A program made the position numbers and the translations under genes. This document shows positions 1 through 6,552 of a DNA stretch of 12,314 bases, one piece after another. The stretch covers positions 53,850 through 66,163 of the forward strand of contig DIWM01000046.1 of assembly GCA_002428485.1 (NCBI GenBank), in the 5' to 3' direction. This stretch comes from Deltaproteobacteria bacterium UBA6106 (GTDB lineage: Bacteria; Desulfobacterota; Syntrophorhabdia; Syntrophorhabdales; Syntrophorhabdaceae). The notes below the pieces were generated by a model, which was not told where the DNA came from, did not search any database, and saw only the letters and a list, made by a program, of their open reading frames with translations. Position 1 is the stretch's first letter. Each line of letters begins with the position of its first letter.

Positions 1-53
1 GTGTTTGCGGGGAAGAGCCCGACACTGTGCTAATCCTAATGGAAAATCTGGGA

Positions 54-84
54 TAAAAAACCCTCTGGGTCGCAACCCAAAGGG
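54..84 (-). terminator. Rho-independent terminator after kdsB
   Basis: Arms 61-70 and 75-84 form a 10-bp stem with a 4-nt loop. In the minus-strand transcript the one imperfect pair is a U-G wobble, and the stem is followed by six U residues (A-run 55-60 on the plus strand). It lies about 120 nt past the kdsB stop, so it probably ends the kdsB transcript. Confidence 0.75.
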
Positions 85-160
85 ACCCATAATTTCCCTA
101 CGGTCTTTGTGTGGAGCTTTGTAGTGCACAATAAAAATTTGCTTTCTTTGATTATAGTTT

Positions 161-195
161 GACTGCTATTCACTATTCACTATCGACTATTCACT
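161..195. repeat. Heptamer tandem repeat, ATTCACT type
   Basis: Five consecutive 7-nt units: GACTGCT, ATTCACT, ATTCACT, ATCGACT, ATTCACT. The array ends 11 nt before the kdsB stop codon. The unit sequence differs from the GCTCATA-type arrays elsewhere in the window, but the 7-nt period is the same. Confidence 0.85.
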
Positions 196-206
196 GCCTT
201 TAAGCA

Positions 207-935
207 TTAGTGGATGTAGCGGGAGAGCACCTTCTGCGCCCTTTGAAGGTCTTCTTCAGTATCTATGCCGAACCCGTCGTACTGGGTCGTCAGGACCTTG
301 ATCTTGTAGCCGTTCTCGAGGATCCTGAGCTGTTCCAGCGATTCCGTCTCCTCGAGCCTGCCCTTTTCCATCCCGACGAACTTCTCAAGCAGGGCCATCG
401 AAAATCCGTAAATGCCGACGTGCTTGTAAAGCGCTGCCCTTCTGTCATCGCGCACATAGGGGATGGGCGCACGGGAGAAGTAGAGGGCGTATCCTGCGCG
501 GTCGAGGACGACCTTCACGGTATTCGGGTCTTCATGTTCACGGTGGTCTTTCAACGGGCAGCAAAGGGTTGCCATATCAATGCGCTCGCCGTCAATGACA
601 GAAAAGATCGCATCTATCATGTCAGACCTGATAAAAGGCTCGTCTCCCTGGAGGTTGATCACGACGCCGGCGTTCCTTCCCTGGACAGCTTCGCAGACCC
701 TGTCCGTGCCGCTCGTGCAGGCAACGCTGGTCATGACAGCCTCAGCCCCGAAGGACCGCGCTGCATCATGTATCTGCTCATCATCGGTAGCGATAAGGAT
801 CTCGTCTGCCAGGCGGGATTCCCGCGCCCTTTCATAGACCCATTGGATAAGAGGTTTCCCGCACAGGTCCAGCAAAGGTTTTCCCGGCAGCCTCGTGGAC
901 CCGAACCGCGCCGGTATGACAACTATCTTCTTCAC
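207..935 (-). CDS. kdsB: CMP-Kdo synthetase (3-deoxy-manno-octulosonate cytidylyltransferase)
   Basis: This enzyme activates Kdo with CTP to give CMP-Kdo, the donor for the inner core of lipopolysaccharide, in the cytoplasm. The 242-residue length is typical of KdsB. The N-terminus has the nucleotide-binding signature IPARFGSTRLPGKPL (residues 7-21), followed by ILIATDDEQ (46-54), TSGTDR (74-79), NLQGDEP (94-100), KHVGIYGF (about 171-178) and FGIDTEEDL near the C-terminus, all hallmarks of the family. The start is GTG at 933-935, preceded by AAGGA (945-949) with a 9-nt gap; no ATG fits better. A candidate promoter lies at 960-988 and a terminator at 54-84, so the gene may be transcribed alone. 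It has no evident functional link to the pilus genes. The assignment is secure. Confidence 0.97.
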   Translation of the reverse strand: MKKIVVIPARFGSTRLPGKPLLDLCGKPLIQWVYERARESRLADEILIATDDEQIHDAARSFGAEAVMTSVACTSGTDRVCEAVQGRNAGVVINLQGDEPFIRSDMIDAIFSVIDGERIDMATLCCPLKDHREHEDPNTVKVVLDRAGYALYFSRAPIPYVRDDRRAALYKHVGIYGFSMALLEKFVGMEKGRLEETESLEQLRILENGYKIKVLTTQYDGFGIDTEEDLQRAQKVLSRYIH

Positions 936-959
936 TGTAATGGTTCCTTGACTGGAAAA

Positions 960-988
960 AGTATAGTGAAAGGAGGGCAGATAAGCAA
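960..988 (-). promoter_or_regulatory. kdsB: Candidate sigma-70 promoter for kdsB
   Basis: On the minus strand, TTGCTT (983-988) and TATACT (960-965) are separated by exactly 17 nt. The -10 box matches consensus at 5 of 6 positions and the -35 at only 3 of 6. It lies in the 71-nt gap between the cyclase-like gene and kdsB. Confidence 0.45.
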
Positions 989-1006
989 GGATTAATCTCG
1001 GATATT

Positions 1007-1825
1007 CTACAGCTTCTTCTTATTCTTCAGCGCATGGACAATAAGGAAGGTGCTCCACTCCTTCTGCGCCTCGCCCCACGTTCCGTCGGGGTTCTGCATA
1101 CCGCTGAGGAGCAAGAAGGCCCTGTCCAGCTGGCGGTCGGCCTGAGGCGATGCGAGATGTCCGAGGGCATTCATCGCCTGATAGAACGGCACCCCTTCCG
1201 GCCAGCGGCCATCCTCATCCTGGACCTCTGCCAGGCGCTCCACGATCATGGCCGTTGCAACGCTTTCCGCATACACGGGATGAACGGCAAAGGCCCTCAG
1301 GATATTGTTCATGTCATCATACCGCGACAGGACATCCCTGCCCCCGCTCACCTTCTCCGCGAGCCTGTCGTAGGCATCGACCACGTGCCTGTCGTTGCCT
1401 CTTCCGAAGATGGCTGCGAGAAAAAGCATAATGCCGTGCGTCAAGAAATAAGAATCGCCGGGCACAAAGGGCAGCCCTTCCAGCGAGCTTTCCTGGATAT
1501 CGCCCATTTCGATATAGATTATTTCTTCGCTCTCCAGCAGGGCGTGCGCGGCCATCCAGTCAAGGGCTTTCCTGATATCTTCTGTCTGGTTTCGAACGGT
1601 AAGATGGAGCCCGAAAAGTCTCTGCGCGGTCTTAATGAACGAAGAACCCCACGACCCGTCCGCAGACTGCCCTTCCATCAGCTCCGCCACGGTCTGCTGA
1701 AAGTCCCGCCTCCACTCCTCCGTCCCTCCCTCGCCGAGCCACTTCTGGCGAGCGTAGAGCCCGCAAGGGGTCCTGCTCCCTCGAAAAATATCAAAACACG
1801 TTGGGGTCAACTCTTCAAATGTCAA
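1007..1825 (-). CDS. Prenyltransferase/squalene-oxidase repeat (terpenoid cyclase fold) protein, possibly 5'-truncated
   Basis: The 272-residue product shows at least three QW-like motifs of the alpha/alpha-toroid family: QSADGSWG (53-60), VQDEDGRW (201-208) and MQNPDGTWG (243-251). The last is followed by a helix ending WSTFLIVHALKN, as in the squalene/hopene cyclase and prenyltransferase beta-subunit repeats. No DxDD acid motif of a true squalene-hopene cyclase is visible and the protein is less than half the length of one, so cyclase activity cannot be claimed. Family members of this size are often uncharacterised. The only usable start, ATG 1823-1825, lies inside a 29-nt dispersed repeat (1802-1830), so residues 1-9 are repeat-encoded. 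No other Met occurs before residue 50. I infer that the original 5' end was probably replaced or lost. It may be a remnant of a longer gene. Confidence 0.6.
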   Translation of the reverse strand: MTFEELTPTCFDIFRGSRTPCGLYARQKWLGEGGTEEWRRDFQQTVAELMEGQSADGSWGSSFIKTAQRLFGLHLTVRNQTEDIRKALDWMAAHALLESEEIIYIEMGDIQESSLEGLPFVPGDSYFLTHGIMLFLAAIFGRGNDRHVVDAYDRLAEKVSGGRDVLSRYDDMNNILRAFAVHPVYAESVATAMIVERLAEVQDEDGRWPEGVPFYQAMNALGHLASPQADRQLDRAFLLLSGMQNPDGTWGEAQKEWSTFLIVHALKNKKKL

Positions 1826-1830
1826 TTGTT
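1802..1830 (+). repeat. Dispersed 29-nt repeat, copy 1
   Basis: This 29-nt segment beginning TGGGGTCAACTCTTCAAATG recurs at 11066-11094 with a single A/G difference, in the same orientation. The motif resembles, from memory, short GGGGTCA-containing elements mobilised by REP-associated Y1 transposases; no transposase is present here. It covers the start codon of the cyclase-like gene and lies just past the HEPN toxin gene. Confidence 0.7.
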
Positions 1831-1847
1831 ATCGTGTTATCAGGAAT

Positions 1848-2297
1848 TTATAGTCGTCCAAATGCTTTATCGAGATCCTCCGCAACGGCCACATAAACAT
1901 CAGGCAGCTTCTTCAGCAACCGCTTAATATCTTTCCACTCAAGTTCAAAGCCGTAGCGTTTTCTAAAGAGGTGTCTGAATCTCAGGTATTCCTCAAGGAT
2001 CTTTTCTGTCTCTTTCGCAATAACAGGAGTTCTCACCCCTTCAATATCGAGAGACATCTGGCGCAAAAGGTCCACATGCCACCGCATGCCCTCAGGTACC
2101 TGCCCATCTATCGTGCTCGCTATTGCATGAAACACGTTTTCCAGGCCTGTATAAAAATCATGCAGGATAGATGAACCTGCCCGCACGTAAATACTGGACT
2201 GTCTCTCCCCGGCGAGTTGAGATGCTTCTTCGAGAAGTTTCTGCAGTTTTGCAAGCTCGTCCTTTATCTGTGCCTTGAGTACCTTAACGGCGCTCAC
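1848..2297 (-). CDS. HEPN-domain toxin, HepT-like (partner of MNT antitoxin)
   Basis: The 149-residue all-helical protein matches the HepT-like HEPN family, the toxin half of MNT/HEPN toxin-antitoxin modules. Characterised HepT is an RNase whose R-x4-H-x-Y motif is central to activity, and the MNT partner silences it by AMPylating the Tyr. The expected motif aligns at residues 108-115 (RHLFRKRY). Arg108 and Tyr115 are kept, but the His position is Lys113 (codon AAA), so RNase activity may be weakened or lost. The GTG start (2295-2297) overlaps the antitoxin stop in a GTGA arrangement, indicating translational coupling. Context and fold make the family assignment good; whether the toxin is active is open. 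Confidence 0.8.
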   Translation of the reverse strand: MSAVKVLKAQIKDELAKLQKLLEEASQLAGERQSSIYVRAGSSILHDFYTGLENVFHAIASTIDGQVPEGMRWHVDLLRQMSLDIEGVRTPVIAKETEKILEEYLRFRHLFRKRYGFELEWKDIKRLLKKLPDVYVAVAEDLDKAFGRL

Positions 2298-2632
2298 AGC
2301 TCAATTCCTTCTTTCCGCGCAACCTTCAAGAGGGATTTACGCGCTTTTTTCGCTGGTATCAGATCAACATCAAAGGGATCTGCCTCCATCCATGCATCAA
2401 AACCGGCTCGCAGCATATCGTTCGCTCTCACACCATCAACAAGGATGTCGATATCGGTTCGCTCATCGAGATAGCCGTCCCTTACCAGCGAGCCAAATAA
2501 AAGCACCTTCTTCGCACCATACTTTTTGCGGAGCATAAAGGCCACCTTTTTCGCCCGGTCAAGCCCGGCAGAACGTATGGTGTCCATTCTTTTTCTGGCT
2601 CTTTTTTCAATTGCTTCGATATTGCAACCCAT
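2294..2632 (-). CDS. MNT-domain nucleotidyltransferase antitoxin (MntA-like)
   Basis: This 112-residue minimal nucleotidyltransferase has the pol-beta superfamily motif: GS at 47-48, then D60 and D62 (TDIDILVDG), with a third acidic site in FDVDLIP (87-93). The Gly-Ser to DxD spacing is 11 residues rather than the classic 10, which I recall from related MNT proteins with a GGYF-type loop. In MntA-HepT pairs this enzyme transfers AMP to a Tyr of the HEPN toxin and neutralises it. It is the first gene of a two-gene operon, overlapping the toxin by 4 nt, with a near-consensus promoter at 2676-2704. The start at 2630-2632 has only a weak GGTGA upstream. ATG codon 16 is an alternative but would trim the first helix. 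Confidence 0.85.
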   Translation of the reverse strand: MGCNIEAIEKRARKRMDTIRSAGLDRAKKVAFMLRKKYGAKKVLLFGSLVRDGYLDERTDIDILVDGVRANDMLRAGFDAWMEADPFDVDLIPAKKARKSLLKVARKEGIEL

Positions 2633-2675
2633 AGCTCATTTCACCAATGAAATATAATCTTGGCTCCCTTTCTCC

Positions 2676-2704
2676 ACTATATCAAAACCCTGCCGGCGTG
2701 TCAA
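2676..2704 (-). promoter_or_regulatory. Near-consensus sigma-70 promoter of the MNT/HEPN operon
   Basis: On the minus strand, a perfect -35 TTGACA (2699-2704) is spaced exactly 17 nt from TATAGT (2676-2681), a 5-of-6 -10 box. Transcription would start near 2669, about 37 nt before the antitoxin start. This is the best promoter match in the window. Confidence 0.8.
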
Positions 2705-2715
2705 TCCGGATGATT

Positions 2716-2735
2716 CCCCGCAGCGTGCTGCGGGG
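2716..2735. terminator. GC-rich hairpin at the end of the prepilin operon
   Basis: A perfect 8-bp stem (CCCCGCAG 2716-2723, CTGCGGGG 2728-2735) with a 4-nt CGTG loop lies 20 nt past the stop of the LamG prepilin and just before the toxin-antitoxin promoter. Neither side has a U-run, so classical intrinsic termination is uncertain. It may act as a 3'-end stabiliser or insulator. Confidence 0.45.
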
Positions 2736-2755
2736 TAGTTCGCTTGTGGTCATAT

Positions 2756-4684
2756 TCAAGGACTTGAGAATGTTGCGGTGATGTTTGTATCGCCCGTAAT
2801 GGTTATCAGGCAGGTCTCCGTCCCGGGGCATCCAGGGTCAGACCATTCCCTAAAGGTGCTTCCGGTATTCGCCGATGCCCCGAGGGCCACGATGGTGCCA
2901 TTGGGATAATATGCCTCGCATATGCTTCCGCAATTGATCCTCTCCGGGGACCTGAAGAACAGCGAGCTTGCCACTGTTCCCGAGCCGGTTCCCGCTTTGA
3001 TCACCCTCAATTGCTGCGCCATCTTGTTGTATATCTGGATCCCATCCATCACCACGCTGTTGTAATAGTTCTGGCCATAATCTCCAAACCGCAAGGGCTG
3101 TGTGTTGACGATGCTCCCATTCGCGAGGTTATCGCGGTGCGTCGCGTTCGCTGAGCCGCCGCTGACATATACCTTCGCGCCGGACGCAAGCCCGTTGCCA
3201 TTATAGGTCGCGGCTATATGGTACCACGTGTTGATCGTGCTGATGGCCGTCGTGTTGTACACCCACACCATCGGTCCCGCACCGCCATTCCATTGGTTCG
3301 TAAGCTGGAATACAAGCCGGTTGTACCCGACGGCCGGCTGATTATACGCCGAGCTGTGTATCTCGAAATAATATCCGCTATAAGCCGGAGCTGCGCCGCC
3401 TTTTGATACCAGCGGGTACACAAGGGATGCCGGCGCGGTGGTCGGCAGTTTCGTTAATTTCACCCACATGACGATGGAGAACGGCTGGTTGTACTCGAAG
3501 CTGAAGGTCGAATTATTAAATCCCTGGTTGTCCGGCGTGAAGACTGCTGTTGTTCCGGTAAACTGCAACGCATTCCCGGATATTCCTGTTGTGGATGTGA
3601 CACCTCCTGAAATAGCTCCTCCGAGGTTGGCGGGGTCATCAAAACTCCAATCACGAGTGGGACCACAGGATGCGCTGCTCTTTATCTGGAATTGTTTTTG
3701 CACACAGTTATCCTTATTGTTTGCATCGCTACAGGCTCCGGTCCAGGCCGGGTCATTATTGTCCCTTAAATGAACTTTAAGAGAACCCTGCGTGGTAAAA
3801 TTTACCGACAGGGGGAGATTATCACCCTGTACCCAGTGGGCATCATTTTCCGGCAATGCAGTGCAATCTGTTGCCGAAGTTGGGGAAGTAACGCCGATAC
3901 CGCCGGTAACGGTATCAACACACCATTTGTATCTTCCTCCTGTCGTAAAAGGCACGCCACCGTCTGCATAGACGTATGCATTATATGCATTGGGGCATCC
4001 GTCAGGGAGTTCATTGTTCAATATCTTTAACCTGCCCTGCGCTGTCCCATAACACCCTACCCTGTTTTTCAATTCATCCAGCGTTATCCATTTAGCGACA
4101 TCGTCATAGGGCTCCGCGCGCGCGCCGCCGAGATCCCCGGCGTAGTTGTCAACATTGAGCCCCGCGGAATAAACATTAATGACCGTTGCCGCCGTTGCCG
4201 CCTGGGTCGCTGCCGTCTGGTTATTTACATTTTCTCCCCCGCTCAGGATTAGAAAGGCAACATTGGGAATATCGGTATATGTCGTGCAGCCCGCGTTTGT
4301 ACAGTTCCTTATTGTCAAATTGGCCGTTCTCCTCCCGCATATTGCGTCGTAAGACCCGGCAGGTATGGAGGTTAAGTTATTATCGACAATATAGATGATC
4401 TGGTTGCCCCATGCGTCATTTGACTTTTTCATGGCCGCGGCAATTTGTGCCGTTGTAGGGAGACGATGGTTTGTTGCGGCATAGCTAACAACCGACTTTA
4501 TGTCCGCATCGATGACGCTGTTCGTTTCTGTTATCTTTGTCCTTTTCGTCAACGAACCGATAACTGCTATTCCTGCAGTTACGATGGAAGCAACAAGCAT
4601 GAGCAGTATTACGATAAACAAAAGGGTCATACCCTTGTTGTTGCTGATGGCTGATGGCTGATGGCTGATAGTGCTTCTCTCCAT
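2756..4684 (-). CDS. Large prepilin-like protein with LamG-like and InlB-B-like domains; Glu5-less, putative pilus-tip adhesin
   Basis: This 642-residue protein begins with a leader ending NNKG (residues 15-18), then a hydrophobic pilin helix (19-45). Mature position 1 is Met and position 5 is Phe23, not the conserved Glu. Loss of Glu5 is known for GspK-type tip pseudopilins and also PilX/MshP-like minor pilins. Residues 46-335 are paralogous to the upstream 335-residue pilin (shared YAATNHRLPT, NVDNYAGDLGGAR). Residues 344-556 look like a LamG/concanavalin A-like jellyroll (DWSFDD, FSIVMWVKL, WYHIAATYNG, KVYVSGG, DGIQIYNK). Residues 559-640 match the InlB-B/bacterial repeat pattern (KAGTGSGTV, CGSIC, FREWSDPGC, ITATF) with four Cys. 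The start ATG (4682-4684) is the only one that keeps the leader, and it lies in heptamer repeats. It follows the upstream stop by 3 nt. The tip-adhesin role is inference. Confidence 0.8.
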   Translation of the reverse strand: MERSTISHQPSAISNNKGMTLLFIVILLMLVASIVTAGIAVIGSLTKRTKITETNSVIDADIKSVVSYAATNHRLPTTAQIAAAMKKSNDAWGNQIIYIVDNNLTSIPAGSYDAICGRRTANLTIRNCTNAGCTTYTDIPNVAFLILSGGENVNNQTAATQAATAATVINVYSAGLNVDNYAGDLGGARAEPYDDVAKWITLDELKNRVGCYGTAQGRLKILNNELPDGCPNAYNAYVYADGGVPFTTGGRYKWCVDTVTGGIGVTSPTSATDCTALPENDAHWVQGDNLPLSVNFTTQGSLKVHLRDNNDPAWTGACSDANNKDNCVQKQFQIKSSASCGPTRDWSFDDPANLGGAISGGVTSTTGISGNALQFTGTTAVFTPDNQGFNNSTFSFEYNQPFSIVMWVKLTKLPTTAPASLVYPLVSKGGAAPAYSGYYFEIHSSAYNQPAVGYNRLVFQLTNQWNGGAGPMVWVYNTTAISTINTWYHIAATYNGNGLASGAKVYVSGGSANATHRDNLANGSIVNTQPLRFGDYGQNYYNSVVMDGIQIYNKMAQQLRVIKAGTGSGTVASSLFFRSPERINCGSICEAYYPNGTIVALGASANTGSTFREWSDPGCPGTETCLITITGDTNITATFSSP

Positions 4685-4696
4685 GGACTATGGACT
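4643..4696. repeat. Heptamer array across the junction of the two large prepilin genes
   Basis: Units GCTGATG x3 and GCTGATA run 4643-4670, and two ATGGACT units run 4683-4696. On the minus strand the first block encodes ISHQPSAIS in the leader of the downstream prepilin. The second block contains both the stop codon of the upstream gene (TAG, 4688-4690) and the ATG of the downstream gene (4682-4684). Confidence 0.85.
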
Positions 4697-5695
4697 GACA
4701 GTAACGACAAAGGCCCTGGATGCGATATTGTCGTTGGTACCGGCAGTATCCGCATTATCCCTCACAAAAACTGTAACGCTGTATGATCCTGCAGTTCCTG
4801 AACCTGCCGGTTTCGAAAGCTGGAGATTGTTTGCCTGCCCCCATGTGCCTTCGGCCAGCGCCTGGCAATTCACATTCACTATATTCGGGGTCACCGTAAA
4901 ACCCGGAAGGTCTGCGGCAAGGACTCCCGTTGCAGTTTGTAGACACCACCGGTAGTTCCCGCCTGCAGTGAATGGTATCCCTCCGTCGCCATAGACGTTA
5001 CTGCCGTAGGAAGCAGTCACGCTCCCCGATGGAAGTTCGTTATTGAGGATCTTCAACTGCTGGCCGGCGCACCCTGCCTTTGTCCTGAGTTCATTGAGTG
5101 TTACCCACCGTGCAATATCATCAACAGGCTCAACGCGCGCGCCGCCCAGGTCTCCTGCATAATTGTCAACATTCAGTCCGGTGTCATAGATATTGACCGT
5201 TGTGACCGGTGGTGGGGAACTAACAGCCCCTGTTGCTGCAACCTGGTTATTGACGTTTGCGCCGCCGCTGAAAATGATATATGCTACATTCGGTGTATCC
5301 GTGAAGGTGGTGCAGCCTGCATTCACACAACTCCTCACTGTCAGGTTTGTCGCTTTTCTCCCGCATATCGTATCTGTCGATCCCGCAGGAATAGTTGTGA
5401 GGTTTGCATCGACAACATAGAGGAGCACATTGCCCCAGGCGTCATTTGGTTTTTTTACTGCGCCCGTAAATTCTGCTACAGTAGGGAGGCGGTGGTTTGT
5501 TGCGGCATAACCCACCAGGGATTCTATGGCAGCATCAATCGTGCCTTTCGTTTCGCTTATCTTGGCCCTCTGTGTTAAAGGACCGATCATCCTTACGCCC
5601 AGCGCGATCAATATACCGACGAGGACAAGGACAACTGCAAGTTCGACTATGGTAAAACCCTTCTTTGAGTTCATGATTGACGGTTTATCGCTCAT
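4688..5695 (-). CDS. Large type IV/type II prepilin-like protein
   Basis: The 335-residue product has a class III leader ending KKG (11-13), then FTIVELAVVLVLVGILIALG, with Phe at +1 and Glu at +5. It is therefore a normal substrate for prepilin peptidase and an assembly-competent fibre subunit. The globular part holds a Cys-rich segment (CGRK..RSC..AGC) that suggests disulfides, and a C-terminal beta-rich region (YSVTVFVRDN...FVVTVSP). It aligns along its whole length with residues 1-335 of the downstream LamG prepilin, so the two arose by tandem duplication. The start ATG 5693-5695 has AGG 8 nt upstream. ATG codon 8 would give a shorter six-residue leader (MNSKKG) but has no ribosome site. 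An extended -10 promoter is at 5716-5724. Role: minor pilin or fibre subunit (inference). Confidence 0.85.
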   Translation of the reverse strand: MSDKPSIMNSKKGFTIVELAVVLVLVGILIALGVRMIGPLTQRAKISETKGTIDAAIESLVGYAATNHRLPTVAEFTGAVKKPNDAWGNVLLYVVDANLTTIPAGSTDTICGRKATNLTVRSCVNAGCTTFTDTPNVAYIIFSGGANVNNQVAATGAVSSPPPVTTVNIYDTGLNVDNYAGDLGGARVEPVDDIARWVTLNELRTKAGCAGQQLKILNNELPSGSVTASYGSNVYGDGGIPFTAGGNYRWCLQTATGVLAADLPGFTVTPNIVNVNCQALAEGTWGQANNLQLSKPAGSGTAGSYSVTVFVRDNADTAGTNDNIASRAFVVTVSP

Positions 5696-5696
5696 A
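5669..5696. repeat. Degenerate heptamer run over a prepilin leader
   Basis: Four 7-nt blocks (GTTCATG, ATTGACG, GTTTATC, GCTCATA) keep the phase of the clearer array at 6367-6394 but are diverged. They span the leader codons of the 335-residue prepilin. This looks like an older, decayed copy, although chance similarity cannot be excluded. Confidence 0.4.
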
Positions 5697-5715
5697 GAAA
5701 CAACCTGTTATCCTT

Positions 5716-5724
5716 ATTATACCA
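5716..5724 (-). promoter_or_regulatory. Extended -10 promoter candidate
   Basis: On the minus strand TGG is directly followed by TATAAT (5716-5721), an exact TGnTATAAT extended -10 element. No good -35 lies 16-18 nt upstream, as expected for this class. The start site would be near 5709, giving a short leader before ATG 5693-5695. It would drive the two large prepilin genes separately from the small ones. Confidence 0.5.
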
Positions 5725-5781
5725 CACAGGTGTAACAAGTCCCGATAACTGAACACTGGTGGCTGGTAGCAATATTGTTTT

Positions 5782-6372
5782 TCACAGGCAGATCGCGGTA
5801 TTTGCGATCGTTGTGTTCGGTGTATATGCAGCACCCGCCCGTACCTTTCCCTGGTTCCATATACCATCATCCAAGGCTGTGTCAAATGATTGAGCCACCT
5901 CAGCAGGCAGAGCGGTGAAATCGATAATGTTACTACACAGGGCCGACAACCCTGCAGGCGGTGTAACGCCTGCCGGTACGGTAGCGCCAAAAGCAGACAT
6001 GATATACACATTGCCAGCATACTTCACTACGCGTATCGCCTGGCTTGTACCGTCATATGTGCCTGCTATAAAACCCGCCAGGGCGAGGTGCTGGTTTGCA
6101 AGATACGGTTCGGCGGCATCGATCCTGCCGTTATTGTTCCCGTTCGTTGTTGTCCATCGGTTTGTTGCGAGGTTGTCATCGCCCGGCAGCTTATTGTATT
6201 TATCCTGGTATGAATAGACGGCAGTTGCCAGATCATTCGCCTGGTTGATAACAGCCTTTATCTTTGCGTTCTCCACCATCGTTGTCCCTTTCAAGACAAC
6301 CCCGATGAGGATCCCGATAATGACAATAACAACTGCCAGCTCGATTAATGTAAAACCCTTTTGAGAGTTCAT
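5782..6372 (-). CDS. Small type IV prepilin (paralogue of the 6553-7176 pilin)
   Basis: From ATG 6370-6372 the protein is 196 residues with an ideal six-residue leader MNSQKG, followed by FTLIELAVVIVIIGILIGVV, with Phe +1 and Glu +5. A GTG at 6400-6402 would add ten residues (giving MDLLSHELSA before MNSQ) that come mostly from heptamer repeats; neither start has a clear ribosome site. The globular domain shares LPGDD, a Gly/Asn-rich loop, VAQ..D...DDGI.N.G and a following R.GA.Y block with the neighbouring 207-residue pilin. Two Cys (in ALCSN and the C-terminal ICL) could close a disulfide loop like that of many type IV pilins. It lies just downstream of a terminator, so its expression depends on readthrough or an unseen promoter. 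Likely a fibre or minor subunit. Confidence 0.85.
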   Translation of the reverse strand: MNSQKGFTLIELAVVIVIIGILIGVVLKGTTMVENAKIKAVINQANDLATAVYSYQDKYNKLPGDDNLATNRWTTTNGNNNGRIDAAEPYLANQHLALAGFIAGTYDGTSQAIRVVKYAGNVYIMSAFGATVPAGVTPPAGLSALCSNIIDFTALPAEVAQSFDTALDDGIWNQGKVRAGAAYTPNTTIANTAICL

Positions 6373-6394
6373 GGCTGATAGCTCATGGCTGAGC
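6367..6394. repeat. Heptamer array at a pilin start
   Basis: Units GTTCATG, GCTGATA, GCTCATG and GCTGAGC run in phase across the start region of the small prepilin; ATG 6370-6372 is part of the first unit. If the upstream GTG start is used, the array is translated as SHELSAM. Confidence 0.8.
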
Positions 6395-6468
6395 AAATCC
6401 ACTGAATAGTTTTTTTATTCTCTTCACGCATTCCGGTGCAACCTCAACTTGCGTCAGTAGCAGTTCAT

Positions 6469-6498
6469 AAAAAAGCAGGGAGGCAAAAACCTCCCTGC
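6469..6498 (-). terminator. Strong intrinsic terminator after the 207-residue pilin gene
   Basis: A perfect 9-bp stem (GCAGGGAGG 6475-6483, CCTCCCTGC 6490-6498) with a 6-nt loop is followed, in the minus-strand transcript, by six U residues (6469-6474). It lies 55 nt past the stop of the upstream pilin gene. It isolates that gene from the three downstream prepilins, or attenuates transcription into them. Confidence 0.9.
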
Positions 6499-6552
6499 CA
6501 TCAATTCAAACGTATATCAGAAACAGATCCTGCCCCGCTGCGAACATCGACC

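Larger units (their letters stand above)
1..206. other. Gene-free left edge
   Basis: I see no convincing coding region or RNA gene here. It contains a minus-strand terminator (54-84) and a heptamer tandem repeat (161-195), annotated separately. Bases 1-50 have a GC-rich stretch that I could not assign to any RNA family; they may belong to a feature cut by the window edge. Confidence 0.5.

Noticed and set aside
1..50. Structured RNA (riboswitch or tmRNA end) at the left edge
   Set aside because: A GC-rich segment is visible, but I could not match it to a conserved core of any RNA family, and the window cuts it.
210..995. Long plus-strand reading frame opposite kdsB
   Set aside because: It is the antisense shadow of a clear kdsB gene, with no recognisable protein motif. 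The same holds for plus-strand frames at 1034-1927 and 8549-9223.
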